DNA from: Plectranthus barbatus
Lineage: Eukaryota; Streptophyta; Magnoliopsida; Lamiales; Lamiaceae
Direction of reading: 5' to 3'
DNA length: 64,000 nucleotides
NCBI GenBank assembly: GCA_026898455.1
Contig: JAPKLW010000941.1
Span: forward strand, 233,254 to 297,253
Notes under the pieces: generated by a model
The model's input: the letters and a program-made list of their open reading frames with translations, nothing else
What the model was told of the DNA's origin: nothing
Database searches by the model: none
In this document: one piece after another, positions 44,461-58,200 of the stretch
How the letters are laid out: every line of letters starts with the position of its first letter
How positions within the stretch are numbered: position 1 is the first letter of the stretch
Program-made: the position numbers and the translations under genes

Positions 44461-45192
44461 GACTGATCATATGAGAACCAGCCTTACCATGTGAAAATAA
44501 GAACTAATCTTATCCGTCCAAATGACGAAGAAGAAGAAGATTAGATATCCAAGTAAGAACACATCAGCATGATCTTGCAAAGGAAGAACAGTTTATCACG
44601 GGCAACTGCCGACCAGTCAATGTTTTGGGAAGAACACAACTATCCAACCTACCGAAGAAGGAAAAGGGTGGTTTGTCCTCAGTCCAACTTTGAGCCGGTC
44701 CACAGAGAAGACGCAGAACCTTCTACGGACTGAAGAAGGAGTGAAGTACAACTGCCTGGGCGAGTGATCCATTGTGCTATGGACAGAGGTCTCTACAGCA
44801 ACTAGCTATAGATCGTGAGGATTGTATCTTCATAACTTAGTGAATTACCGGATCTAATATCCGAAGAGTGGACGTAGGACTTGAGGCTCCAAACCACTAT
44901 AAATATCTTGTATCGTTTAAAGTTTTATTTACATTACGCACTTTACAGTTTTTAACTATCTTGAAACCTTCAACACTTAGCGTGTAAGTGTTGAAGCGTA
45001 TAAAATGTTGACTGAGCATAATTGTAAAACTGTTAACCTAATCTGCTGGGTAACTTAAACTGTGTTTCTAAAAACTGTTAAGCAAAAACTGTATACTGCA
45101 AATTGAACTGCTCATAGTTAGAGCGTATTTAACTGTTTTATTACTTTCGTTGCACATTACTTGTACTCTGATCTGAGACCAACAATTTCCAC
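44461..45192 (+). repeat. Second LTR-like remnant of the same family
   Basis: GAGTGGACGTAGGACTTGAG and CACTATAAATATCTTG near 44870-44910 align with the reverse complement of 56490-56560. The sequence ends CTGAGACCAACA at about 45184, like a TG...CA LTR end. Left border unclear. Confidence 0.5.
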
Positions 45193-46343
45193 AAAGTTTT
45201 CAACTAAAGGCTAACAATTTATGATCTCATGGGATGTAACACATATATTGAATTAGAGTTTCATGTGACTATTCCATTATAAAAAGGCAAAATTGTTGCA
45301 GGTATTCTCGCTTCAGTTTGTCGTAGCATGATCAATTAAACTAGTTTCATCAGAGATCGGTAGGTCTTAGATACCTACGGCGTTAATCTGAATATCTGTG
45401 ATTGATAGCAACAATTTGTAGTTTTGTATAAAAGAATATTAAATAATCTGAGGAAGAAAACAATGAGAGGGTAGTTATTTTTACTTTGTAAAATTTTAAA
45501 TAATAGAGAATGTAAGGATATAAGAATTTATTATTATATTTATATTTAGGAGCTAAAGAAGAAATTTAAGGGTTATGAATAAAATTGTTCCTATAGTTTA
45601 ATACGACCCATTATCCTTTTTTCTATACTTATATCCTCCCTTGGATCATGGAAAGTTGTTGTAATCTCTAATATAATTATATCAATTTTCTTTAATTGCC
45701 AATTCACATTGATTCTCATTAAATAATTATATGTTATCAGCCATTTGGATCTCTAAGTCCTACTCTTCCGCCGGCATACTCTCTCCTGATCAGACTCGAT
45801 AAATATATTTTTGAAAAGATCTCATCAATTATAATCACGTTGCGTCCAACTAACGTCTACGTGGATTACTAATGAGATGGACACTATGCGGAATTTAATC
45901 GGTGGTTCGTGGTACAAATATTCCGCCAGTTAAGTTAAGTTGGATAAAATTTTCAAACAAAAAATTGTTTTAGATAAAATTCAATAACAAATAAAACTTT
46001 GGATAAAATTCCCAACATAAAATAATAGCTATTAAGGATAGTTAAACTCCATAAATATTAAGAATAGCTATCCGTGCTGATCGAATTTTTATCGTATCCA
46101 ATCCATTAAAAAAAGTTAAATTTTTATTTATATGTGATCTGTCAAGCTCAAGTTCGTATCCGCACGAATCCGATATGTATCCTATAATGAACTGATAAGA
46201 ATTTGATAAGGAATTAGTCCAATTAATACAATAAGAATTCATTTCAATAGATAAATAAATATTTAAAAATATATTGTTTTAGTATGATGAAAATAAATAT
46301 TTAAAAATATAATCTACAGATAAATAAATAAATAGGGTTTATG
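45193..46343. other. AT-rich spacer
   Basis: No gene or domain recognised. A degenerate triplication of GGATAAAATT-type sequence lies near 45960-46015. Confidence 0.45.
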
Positions 46344-47059
46344 TGTTGAATGAAAAAGAAGGAATCAATGAAAAATAAGAGATTTATGTTTTTGAAATTG
46401 TTGAGGGTAGATTTATTCAGAATATGGAGCCCTGAGAACTATGAGCAGAAACTAATAGGAAATGACATGACGGGAAAAGTATATAACGAAAATAATCAAG
46501 TTACTGATGATAGGTACAAATAAATCGAACTGGTTGAGAGCTACGTAGGTATTTGAAGTTTGGGATTTTCTAATCGGATTTCCAATAGACAAAGATCTAG
46601 TTTTTTCTCTCTCTTCTCACTACCCCCTTTTCTTGACGTATGAAGAAGTATTTATAGTGAGTGACCGACTCTAGGGTTTCCGTTCTGCTCTCAACTGTCT
46701 GGATTTGAGCCCGTGTATCTCGGAGTGGTTTGTCGACATGGTGGTTTCGTTGGTTCCGATATCCTCGCGAAGTAGCCGTTGATGCCTCCGTTGTCCTTCG
46801 ACCGTTGAGTGGCTGAGGTTATAGCTCGTAATCTCCGCACCAGACTCCTTTCCAGTTAGTCGAGGCACCAGCGACCTTGATCGAACTGTTCAAAATAATA
46901 ATCGAGCTGCTTTGGGCATTAATCGAACTGCTTTCTGCTACGTCAAATCTCAGTCTGGACTGGGTCTTTCGTGCCTATTGGGCTGGGAACATTAATGATC
47001 TGTTGTTGGGCTTCGACCTGGCATATTTGCTGGGTCGGATCTTGTTCGGTCTGCCAACA
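46344..47059 (-). repeat. 3' LTR of the Tat-like element
   Basis: Starts TGTTGAATG and ends CTGCCAACA on the plus strand. A TATA box (CTATAAATAC) lies on the minus strand near 46648-46658. The partner LTR is not in the window, so borders rest on TG/CA ends and the adjacent polypurine tract. Confidence 0.65.
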
Positions 47060-47941
47060 ATAGCCCCTTTGGCTTGGCTGGTCATGTCCGTCATGACCTG
47101 TCAAGTTAAAAACTAGTCATCGAACTTTTATTTGATTCATTTCCCAGATTCTGGCCCTTCGGACTACCTCGATGGTGGTCCGGCTTCATTCGGGTGTTCG
47201 TGAACACCTCTCGGCTTAGAGGACCAATTCCTCTGTGGTGTCCTCACCCACGCAGCCCCGGGAGGTTGCTGCGGGTGCCGTCACCGCGAGCCCGAATCTG
47301 CGGTGTTAGTTCTAGGGCAGTTCGAGTTCTGCCTGGTTTTAACTTATGGCCATCTGGTGAGCCCCCGCAAACTCAATGGTTTCACGGGAAGGGTTCTTAT
47401 TTAATCTTTTTAGAAGAATTTATGGAATCGGTCTTGCCGAGCTGATTCGGGGTGGATCGCGTTGTTCATTCTTTTGTCGATCCATTGCATGCGACCTACT
47501 TTGAGCGAGGTGCTTTTCGAATTATAGGCGGCAAAACATAGTGGCAATTATGTAATTTTTGAAAATACCGGGGACGGTTTTGGGAAGTTGAGGAGGCGCT
47601 TAGGTATAACCGTCGTTTGGGATGCGCGCGTACTCACTTCTCCTAATACATGTTTGCTTTTCTCCCTTCTTCCCTTTCTCACCCGATTTCTGGCGATTGA
47701 TTCTTCCGTTCCGACTGAGCTCCAGTGACCACGTTCTGCTAGCGGATCATTGATTAATCCTTAGTTTGAAGGTAATGAGCCGTGTCTTTCGTACCGTTTC
47801 TTAATAATATTGTGTGCGACATTTGACCTGGGCGGTTCGTCCGCTTCAGGGTTTATGGTAATTTTGTCGGAGAGTAGGGCTGACCGGGGCTCTCTCCTCA
47901 TCGTTTCTTCTTTTCTTTTAGGTTAACTCTCTTTTCAAGAA
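47060..47941 (+). other. Polypurine tract and promoter region of the antisense gene
   Basis: 47060-47071 (ATAGCCCCTTTG) is the Tat polypurine tract in complement. The rest is upstream of the antisense gene. CTTCTCCTAATACATG near 47640 and the pyrimidine-rich CTTTTCTCCCTTCTTCCC near 47657-47675 may be part of its promoter or 5' UTR. A possible 5' UTR intron runs from AAG|GTAATG (47770) to CTTTTAG (47921). Confidence 0.45.
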
Positions 47942-50155
47942 TTGTCTCTGTTTTTTTTTATGATGAGCTCTTCTGGTTCTGATTCCCAAAATCGGGGGGA
48001 TTCCGGCTTGGCAAAGTCTGATTCGCTTCCGCCCTTTACGCCGTCGTCTCCCCGTACTCATAATGCAAGGGATTTTACTGGTCCAGATTGGAGCTTACTC
48101 CTTCAGGGCCTTGAAAGGCCATAATCGAGTCGGGCTGTTGTGATTGAGAGCTCGGATTCTGATTCTGGCCACAACAGAATGTTGTCAGAGGCGTTTCAGA
48201 GATTGGGGCGTCCTGCTGGTGGTGAGGAGGCTAGTGGATCGGGCCGGGGTGTTGGTGAGGCAGCCCCTGCGGAGCCTGAGGTCGTCGGGGAATACCTCTT
48301 GCCACCCGATTGGAGGAGCCATAGGGTTTTGGGGGCCATCTCGACGGTGACCAGAGATACCATGAAGGCGCTGGCTATCTCAGTTCCTTGCGAAGGGGTG
48401 CAGTATTCTTTGCCTCGACAGACCCACAAGTGCTACGACCCTCCACCGGGCTTCGTAGCATTTTACACTGCCACGATGGAGAATGGTGTAGGCCTGCCCC
48501 TGCACCCGTTTTTCTGTGAGGTGTTGGGTTCATACAACCTTTCTCCCTTCCAGCTTTCGCCAAACGGGTGGTGCCACTTGGTCAGGGTATTTCTGGAGTG
48601 GCTCGACCTTGGTTTGGGCCTTCCAACACCTCGCGAATGGCATCACATGTACTGTATCAACCAGAGCCCCGATAAGCATTACTATTATTTTACGAGGTGG
48701 TCGGGTGGTAAATCAACGTTGATTAAGAAGCCCCCATCGAATTCTCCGGACTGCTGGACCACGTTCTTCTACCTTCAGCTCAATGCGACTACCCCGGAGC
48801 TTCTCCGTCATGGGGGAAATCCATCCAGTGGGTGGCTTTTCTTTGGGAACTTCACAATCTTTCTTTCATATGGTGCTAATTTTCTTTTGTTCCCGTGTTT
48901 CAGTTATTCCTCGGACTCACCTGACAGACGCAGAGCAGGCCCGCGTGGACAGGGCCTACGATGTTTCGGAGGAAGATCGAAGGTGGTCGGTGGTGCAAAA
49001 CGGGAGATCGGTCAGTGCCTACGACGCAGAGCTTCGACCCACCCTAATCGCAGAGCTGATGACTCGGCCCCGTCGCCCGCCGATGTCCGCAGAGCAGGTC
49101 GCGCTGGCATTGCGCGAGAAGAAAATAGAACGCGATGAGCAGGAGGCTAATCGACGCGCTCAGAATCTTCCCAAACGCCCTCACGTCGAGCAAGATTTTC
49201 ATCCGCCACCGCCTCCCCCAAAGCTGAATCCTAACGACCCCACCCGACGAAGGTGGATTCCCATCGCTCGCCTCCCCACTCTGGGGTTTCTTGCCGAGGC
49301 GATGATCGCGAGGAGGGTGAGAAGGAGAGGGGGTCCGATAGGATGGAGTCTCGACGTCGCTGACGCTCTCGGGAATGTGAGCAGCATCGAGACGAGCCGG
49401 GCAAAGACACGGCGACCAGTTCTGCTCCTCCGGATCCGCTGGTCGATCCGTTCCTCACCCGTGCGTGGAGGCTTCTCCGAGACCCCAGCTCTATTGATCA
49501 ATCTGGCCTGGGTCTGGCGCGCCTGGCGCGGTACGAGCTTCGCGAGCTTCAGGTACCTAACCTTCACCTTGCGTTATATTAATTGGGTCTGCATCCACTA
49601 ACCCTGTAATTGTTCTTTGCAGGCTCGAATGGAGTTCGACTCTATCCTCCGCAAGCTCTCGGTATTTCACGACCAATGCTTTGAGGAGATCTACCGGCTT
49701 TGTCGGGAGTCAGAATCTTTGAAGAAATATGTGGATGAGCTGAACGAGAAGCTAACGGTCGCGGAGGAAAAGGCTGCGACGGCAGAAGAGAGGGCTGTTA
49801 AGGTGGAGCAGGGGGCGGCAGCCGCCCAGGCAGAGCTCAAGGAGAATCGCCGCAAGATGGCGGAGGCGCAGAGCGAGGTGGGTCACCTTGCGAAGGATCT
49901 GAGGGTACGGAGCGACCAACTCGTCTCCTTTGACGCTCGGCTCAAGTCCCAGCGGGAGAGCTATCAGGCTGAGGTGCAAAAGTACGAGGATCGGATCGCC
50001 AGGTTGCAGTCCGGCAAGGATATCGACTTTGGTGCACTTATCACCTCGCCCTTCTTCGCTGAGACCTACAAGGTACTTCGCGAGTTCTTTCCTCGTCTAT
50101 TTCTTGATTTTCCATTGATCCCTTCTAACCCCTTCGCAGATGCTTTCTGAGCAGG

Positions 50156-51506
50156 TGATCACTGTTATTTCTAACAGATTAATTATAATAACTGCGACAA
50201 ATAAATTTGTAAACCCTAAGGTTATCGATCCAGGGGAATTGTGTGGGGAAATTATCCTATATACTAGCTATGGTTCTAAAATCTATTGTTTGAGTGAACC
50301 AAAAATTAGGGTTTTGATTTGGAAAATATAGATGACAATATGGAAACTTAAAGAAGTTTTAAAATCAAATTTAAAAGAACACAGATTCTAGGGAAGACTT
50401 CTTATTATGGATGACATGTAGAACCAATTAATTTAACAGGTGGAATACTGCAATAATGCTATATCTCCTTGTTTGGAAAATATAACCTAGATTACTAATT
50501 AGTGACTATCTCCGCTCGGTCTCAAAGTACACTAAATTAGTCAATCCGATAAGCAAATCAGTTTAATTCCTATAGTTTAGTACATCTGTTTGGATTGTGT
50601 AGAATGTATCATGTATTCCTAATCCCACTATCAATATTCACCTCTCGGTCCTTCTATCAATAGCTAGACATCTAAATTAATCGTCACCTCTCGGTCCATG
50701 AATTAATCTAGAATTATAAAATAAACACAGGAATCATGAACCATATTAATTAATCCTAACATGCATCCATAATAATATCAACCCCTACAACCCGCTAGAG
50801 TTTCTAGCCACTCATCGCAGATAGAAATCCAAAAGAAAACATATTGTATTGCATAAACATAAAGAACTTACAAGAAAAATAAAGGGTTTTGTGTTCCCCA
50901 AGTCTCCAAACTCTAAAACCTAAATTGTGGAATGAAAATATGAAATGGAATTCTGAAAAATCGAATTTAGTAGGCTATTTATAGGGGTGGATGTGTATCC
51001 TATAAAATCTAGGGCTAAAGATATGAATAAATCCAATTTTCATCAGATTTCCGCTCCAGCAGACTCGCTAGCGTCGATTGTGGCTGATCCACGTCGATCG
51101 ATGTGGCTTCCTGGTCGGCGTTGATCGATGCTGACTGGCATCGATCGACGTGGTCTCTCGCCCCTTCTGTGCGGTCTCACGGTTTTGGCCATAACTTCCT
51201 CTCCCAAACTCCGATTGACCCGATTCCAGTTGCGTTGGAGAGCTAACTCAAAACTTCATCCATTGCCATGCTCCAATAGCCCGAATTCCTCTTGTGGAAG
51301 AATGCTTCACTGCTACTCTTACACATCACTGCTTTCGGAACGGCTTTCAAGTGAACTTAGGCCTAAAACCTACAAAAACACCAAAACGCACATAATACCA
51401 CCTAATATAGACTTATGCATAGAGTATATATATATATAAACTCAATAAAACTATATAAAATAGTAGAAAATAATATAGATAAGCGAGTAAAATAATGAGC
51501 TTATCA
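50156..51506 (-). repeat. 3' LTR of the second Athila-like element
   Basis: 1351 bp. Minus-strand TATA box (CCTATAAATAGCC) near 50973-50985. 51060-51155 holds five or six (C/G)TCGATCGA(C/T)G motifs. Confidence 0.92.
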
Positions 51507-53074
51507 AACCCCCAAACATAAACGTTTGATTGTCCTCAATCAATAGGCTAGAAAAAAATCAAAAGATCATGCGATTAAAGTGCAATGCTTCACAAGATTC
51601 ATCACAGTCAAGGGTCAAAAATCCACTACACACAAGCAATTTAAAAGAGACGGAAAATTTATCAACAGTCGAAGAACTCACAGGAAGTGTATCGCTCAAC
51701 TCTCATGTGTTTAAGGTATAGATGAAAGCACTCAACAACATGTATGAAGAAATTTCTACCATAAGATTGCAAATTTTCTAATATCTCCACTGCTAGAATG
51801 TGCACACAAGTCTAGAATCAAAAAGGACTTTCATAAGGTTGTAATGTAGTCTTTTTGTGAAGGGTAGGGAAAATTTGGCCAAGTGACTAAATTAAGTTGA
51901 GTTGATCATTCTCAACCAATGCAACCACCATCTATTCATCATCCAACCTTCTCCTAATATTTTCAACAAACTCAAATTTTTTTCTAGCTCATTGTGAATC
52001 TCTTATGCTCTTAGCATAAATTTTTTTTTTATTCTTTTCTTTTCAGAGAGCTTATGAGAATTCTAATTATTTCTTTGAGCTTCTTTTTCACACATCTTTT
52101 CACCACTAATTTATATTTTCTTTTCTCCATATCACAATCATTCCATCCCATATACCACAACTCAAGACATGAGCGAAACCAATACTTCTTCTTAATCTCA
52201 TAGACAAGGAAAGAAAATTTCTGTATAGGCTCAAAAGTGGCTAACTAGGGAAAATTTAATGTGAAGGGACATTGTTTAGGGAATTGACCTATCAAAGATG
52301 GCCTAAGATCATCTCCTAAACTCGTGCATACTATGCAGTCTTAACACAGGGAATAGACAAGTTCTAGAGAAATCAAAACACACATGTGAATCTCACATCA
52401 AACGAAATAAAGGCTCAAATCTTTCACACAAGGGTTCAAAAATTTTTCTTCCATAGTCAATTTCAAATCAGCTCAATCATCATGCAAGCATAAGTGTCAA
52501 ATCAATCCTATTATGCGGTATTCTACATTCATAGGCATCTAATCACAATCACAATCAATTCAAACTCAACCCTCAATCAATTCTAATCTCACAATCTCAT
52601 TCGGGTTATATAAAAACGCAAAAAATTTCCACAAAAAATAGAATAAAATTAAAATTTAAGGCAAAGTCAAAAATTAAATACGGAAAGCAGAATAAATAAA
52701 AGATAGAACGTTCCATCTCTTGTCCACATCCTCCCAAACTTATTTCCAACTCGAAGAGTTGAATAAGTTTGAAAATCAGACAAAAGAGGGAACGATACCT
52801 GGTAGTTGATCTTAGACATCAACTTTTTATCGCCCGGAGTCTTCGAACATTGCGCGGCGTGAATTGTTGCAGTTGACACTTCGCGTCGATCGACATGAAG
52901 CCTTCTAGCCGATCCCGTTGAGGATCGAAGTGTATCACGCCAGGCTGTTGGGCGTCGATCGATGCCAGGCCACGTCGATCGACGACTAGCCGTACTTTAA
53001 ATTTTTTTATTTTTTTAATACTCCCAACATGTGCTTGATTTAACGTCGCAGCTCGACGATACCTCAAATCACCG
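51507..53074 (-). other. 3' non-coding region of the second Athila-like element
   Basis: 51507-51525 is the polypurine tract in complement (AACCCCCAAACATAAACG). 51526-52660 is AT-rich without ORFs, typical of Athila 3' regions. 52820-53000 has short minus-strand coding-like pieces with SIDA motifs and three more TCGATCGAC copies. Confidence 0.65.
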
Positions 53075-54990
53075 TCAAGGAGGTCGGGTCCAGACTCGCC
53101 GACCTTTGGCATCCACCATGTAAACCTTCTGGTCTTTGATAATGGTGGTAAGGGCAGAAAAAGGAGGCATAGTTGACACTTCTACCCTTTCGTTTCCTCG
53201 CTCCCACTCAATGGCAGCAGCTTCATCCTCTTCAGATTCATCCTCTTCTTCAGTAGTGGAGATTCGATTGCACTCCGCTTTCTTCTTGTTCTTGTCAATC
53301 ACAAAGGTGATCTTTTCATCGTTCGCCCGGAGTGTGATCTCGCCGCCTCAACGATCAATAAGAGCAGCGCTAGTGTCGAGAAACTGACGCCCCAAGATCT
53401 TGGGCATGTTCTCGTCCTCCTTCATCTCGTGCACCACAAAATCTGCAGGAAAAATGAGATGGCCCACGCGAATGAGCACATCCTCTAGTATACCTTTTAG
53501 GAGGGACACAGACCGGTCCGCCATCTGCAGGGTGATCGTTGTGGGCCTCATCTCTCCGATGTTGAGACGCTTGTAGATGGAGTACGACATCAGGTTGATA
53601 CTGGCCCCAGTATCACATAGTACTCTCTCGAATGTGTGTCCCCCAATGTCAACCGGAATAGAGAAGCATCCAGGATTGCTTCTCTTGATGGACACCTGCT
53701 TTTGAAGTAGTAGGCTGCACTGCTCGTGGATCTTCACCGTCTTGTTCTCCACGAACTGCTTCTTTCCACTCATCAGTTTCCGGAGGTACTTCATGAACCC
53801 CGGGATCTCCTTAAGTGCTTCGATTAGCGGGATGTAGATGCTGACCTTCTTTAGATTCTCCACAAATTTGGAGAACTTCACGTCTTCTCTCTGCTTCGCG
53901 AACCGCTGTGGGAATGGTATAGGAGGGGGTTGATTTTCAGACTGCTTCTGCTTCGTGTCTGGAACAGACTTTGGCATCGATCGACATAGGGTAGCATCGA
54001 TCGACGGGCCTCTGTCTTCTGCATCGATCGACGTGGCAGGTCCGTCGATCGACGTGGATTCATCTCTTGCGCAGTGTTGCTCCTTTTCACCTCCAGAATC
54101 ATTCACAGCCATCTCGGGACCTTTGTAACTCGTCCCAGACCTCAGAGTGACGGCTTTGCAGTCTTTTAGAGCCTTTGGGTTCACCTCTATTGTGCTCGAA
54201 AGCTGTCCAAGCTTGTGTTGGTTGCCGAGTGTGGTGGCAATCTGGCTCAATTGCGTGTCCATCATCTGAAGGTGTTTTGTCATCAACTGCATGTGGTTGG
54301 CCATCCCCTTCCCCTCGGTTTCTACCTTCCCAAATCGGTTATCCGAGCTCTTGATGAATTTCTCGAGCGTCTCTTCCAGCACAGATTTCTTTCTTTCAAC
54401 AATCTCTCCTCCTGTACCTACATCAAAACCAGGCGGGGGGTGTTCTGCAGCAGAAGGGTTAGAATAAGAGAAATCAGGGTGAGATCGCCCATGGTTGTAA
54501 TGATACCCTTGATTGCCTCGGTAGTTATTGTGATAACCACCGCCAATGTAGTTCACCTCCGTCCCGGCAGTTCCAGACGAACTGCTTGCACCCTGGTTGA
54601 TGTAGTCGGCCTCCACTGGAACAATAGCCATGCTTGGCTCTGCAACAACTGCAGCTTGTGTTGTGCTCAATTTTTCAATCTCTTCTCGGTGCTTTTTCAC
54701 CTCAGCAACCTCATCAATTTCTGGCTTGGCTTCCACATCTTTGACTGGTAATTGCCTATCAGTTGGCCATTGGTGGCTATTCAACGCCATGTCTGCCAGC
54801 AACCTCATACTCTCTGCACCGCTCTTCTTCATCAGTATCCCTCTAGCAGATGCATCAACTAGCTCCTTCATGTGAGGGTTCAAACCCTCATAAAAATGAC
54901 ACACTTGCATCTCCAGATCGATGCCATGTCCAGGACAGAGTCGTTGAAGCTCTTTGTACCTCTTCCAGGCCTCGTAGAATCAGTACGGCA
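53075..54990 (-). pseudogene. Gag and protease of the second Athila-like element, RT deleted
   Basis: The main open frame (54910 to 53348, 520 codons) starts inside Gag (VCHFYEGLNPHMKELVDAS). In-frame sequence above it (EAWKRYKELQRLCPGHG) begins near 54985 after a stop, so the Gag N-terminus is missing. Then follow a Tyr/Asn/Gly-rich linker, a short coiled coil (LEETLEKFIKSSDNRFGK) and four SID tripeptides encoded by TCGATCGA motifs (54060-53965). The protease reads RVLCDTGASINLM and KILGRQFLDTSAALID. A stop at about 53346 is followed by readable sequence (EITLRANDEKITFVIDK, acidic run) to 53075. A product could be a Gag-protease only. Confidence 0.9.
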
Positions 54991-55240
54991 TCGATCGGAC
55001 GTGGATGTCACGTTGATCGATGCAAAAGAGTGGTCGGCATCGATCGACGCAAGATGTCCATCGATCGACATTGCAAAGTGATCGACACCAATCGATGCAA
55101 TGTGGCATCAATCAACGCGAGATACAGACTCGAAAACTCACACATGCACACGTACAGGAAAATAAAACTCAATCCAGCAAATCCTAGAACGAACTAGTAA
55201 CAAGATAAAATCTAACAATTCCCCGGCAACGGCACCAATT
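54991..55240 (-). other. Leader and primer binding site of the second Athila-like element
   Basis: The primer site lies at 55219-55238 (minus strand TTGGTGCCGTTGCCGGGGAA). Between it and gag, 54985-55125 contains five or six ATCGATCGACG-type motifs, the same as in the LTR and in gag. Confidence 0.8.
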
Positions 55241-58200
55241 TGATCACTGTTATTTCTAACAGATTAATTATAATAACAACGGCAAATAAATTTGTAAACC
55301 CTAAGGTTATCGATCCAGGGGAATTGTGTGGGGAAATTATCCTATATAGTAGATTTGGTTCTAAAATCTATTGTTTTAGTGAACAGAAAATTAGGGTTTT
55401 GATTTGGAAAATAAAGATGACAATATGGAAACTTAAAGAAGTTTTAAAATCAAATATAAAAGAACACAGATTCTAGGGAAGACTTCTTATTATGGATGAC
55501 ATGTAGAACCAATTAATTTAACAGGTGGAATAATGCAATAATGCTATATCTCCTTGTTTGGCAAATATAACCTAGATTACTAATTAGTGACTATCTCCGC
55601 TCGGTCTCAAAGTACACCAAATTAGTCAATCCGATAAGCAAATCAGTTTAATTCCTATAGTCTAGTACATCTGTTTGGATTGTGTAGAACGTATCATGTA
55701 TTCCTAATCCCACTATCAATATTCACCTCTCGGTCCTTCTATCAATAGCTAGACATCTAAATTAATCGTCACCTCTCGGTCCTTGAATTAATCTAGAATT
55801 ATAAAATAAACACATGAATCATGAACCTAATTAATTAATTCTAACATGCATCCATAATAATATCAACCCCTAGAACCCGCTAGGGTTTCTAGTCACTCAT
55901 CGCAGATAGAAATCCAAAAGAAAACATATTGTATTGCATAAACATAAAGAACTTACAAGAAAAATAAAGGGTTTTGTGTTCCCCAAGTCTCCAAACTCTA
56001 AAAACTAAATTGTGGAATGAAAATATGAAAAGGAATTCTAAAAAATCGAATTTAGTAGGCTATTTATAGGGGCGAATGTGTATCATATCAAATATAACGC
56101 TAAAGATATGAATAAATCCGATTTTCATCAGATTTCCGCTCCAGCAGACTCGCTCGTGTCGATCGTGGCTGATCCACGTCGATCGACATGGCTTCCTGGT
56201 CAGCATCTGTTGGTCCCGGATATCAGGGTATACTTTGGCAGCGGAAAATACGTAAGTTCGTTTCTTGCACTCTGCTGGTTACACAGCTGACTGGGACCTT
56301 GTCAGCTGGTAAGTCAACTGGCAACTGAGTATTCAGCTGACTGGCAACTGGCTGGTCAGCTGATGACTCAGGACTTAGAAAATTTTAGAGTCGAGTTTGC
56401 ACAGTTATAAACTGGTTTCAGTTATACTCCAGCACTTGGGTGCTGGGTTTTAAATCAGTAAGTAAATGCTGAAAGCAGTAAATAACAAGGATATTTTATA
56501 GTGGTTCGATCAACTGATCTACGTCCACTCTCCAGTCGAAGCACTGGAAATTCACTAAAGAGAGTAATCCGGTACAAGATTTCCTACGATCTATTTCCAG
56601 CTGGTAGATGCCTCGTCTACCAGTTCACTGGATCAACCGCTCCCGGTCCTTGTCCTTCTTCAACTCTTGTCAGATGGATGGAGTGCGAGCACGTCACTTC
56701 AACCTCCTCCTCCGACTGATTGGGTGTTGAGTTCCCCAAGAACTTGACTCTTGCTGGCGGCAAAACTGCCCGTAATAACTCTGGAGCTGGCTGGCTCAAG
56801 AGCTGCTATGTTCTTCCTCGGAATGAGAAAGAACACCAAATGAGATCAATAACTCACAAGCTAGAAGCTTGGAGTCTCGTGTTCAAATGATTGACACACG
56901 GAGTAGCTTTAAGAAAAGCCTCGAAAGATTGCTTATACGCTGATATGAATGCGTTTGAGCTTTCGGTAGTTCAGGAGTGGCTAAGAGTGGGCAAGAGTAT
57001 TGAATGCTGTTGGATCTCACGTATTTATAGACGTGAGATTCAGATTCAAATACTAGCCGTTTGGACACATCCGGAAAAGTCTCTGTCCTCGCATGTCCTT
57101 CTGCAGGCGGCAGGTAGGAATTTCCGGAAAGCGCCATACCTTTGATCGCTTTATCTGACACAGATCTCTTTGTGTCAGAACGACTCTATTCGTCAGTACG
57201 AGGAATCGGAACTGGTGTCTTTGAACTGATAGACTTTAAGGCATCCTCCTTAAAGTCATACACTGTCAGTTACTTCCTCAGACGAATCTTCTTTTTGTCT
57301 CTAAGACTCTGGGAGAGCGAATCTTGAATTCTACTGATAACCTCCGACTGGTAGATCATACTGGTGATCTTTGTGCTGGCAGTCTCTGCTGGTGACTTTC
57401 CTTAGCACAATCAAGGTCTACCACTTTGTCTGATGTTATCTCTTGGAATCTCCCGTGACTGGTGGCTTCACCGCTGGTGAATAGTGTCAGCCAGAACACA
57501 TATTCTGCTGGTAAGATCTCTCAGCCTCCTGCTGGTGAAATCTTCCCAACTGGTGAACAGTAACCAGTCAATAGCTCTACTCCATGCTGATGAACAGTGT
57601 CAGCATGAGTCTTCGTCAGCGCTTGCTGGTGAGACTTCTCTCAACTGGTAAGCACATCTCATGCTGGTGAACAGTAGCCAGCATGAGTCTTGATCAGCTG
57701 CGACTTACAACTCAAAATACCTAAACAGGACTTTACATTTGAGACTAGAGCTATTCTAGAGACAAACTGACGCTGGTTGGACTTAGGATTTGATCCACCA
57801 AAACACTTAAACACCAAATCTAAGATCTAAGCTATCAACTGGGGAAGGGAAACTTAGCCAGATTTCCCAACAGCATCGATCGATGCTGATTGGTGTCGAT
57901 CGCATGGTCTCTCGCCCCTTCTGCGCGGTCTCACGGTTTTGACCATAACTTCCTCTCCCGAACTCCGATTGACCTGATTCCAGTTACGTTGGAGAGCTAA
58001 CTCAAAGTTTCATCCATTTCCATGCTCCAATAGCCCGAAATCCTCTTGTGGAAGAATGCTTCACTGCTATTCTTACACGTCACTGCTTTCGGAACAGCTT
58101 TCAAGTGAACTTAGGCCTAAAACCTACAAAAACACCAAAATGCGCATAATACCACCTAATATAGACTTATGCATAGAATATATATAAACTCAATAAAACT

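Noticed and set aside
44440..44520. Possible Helitron or MITE terminus beside the AT microsatellite (GGGGACTGATCATATGAGAACC)
   Set aside because: No matching inverted end or CTRR hairpin was found nearby, so no element could be defined.
48196..49567. Several minus-strand ORFs of 62-122 codons
   Set aside because: Shadows of the GC-rich exons 1 and 2 of the antisense gene on the plus strand.
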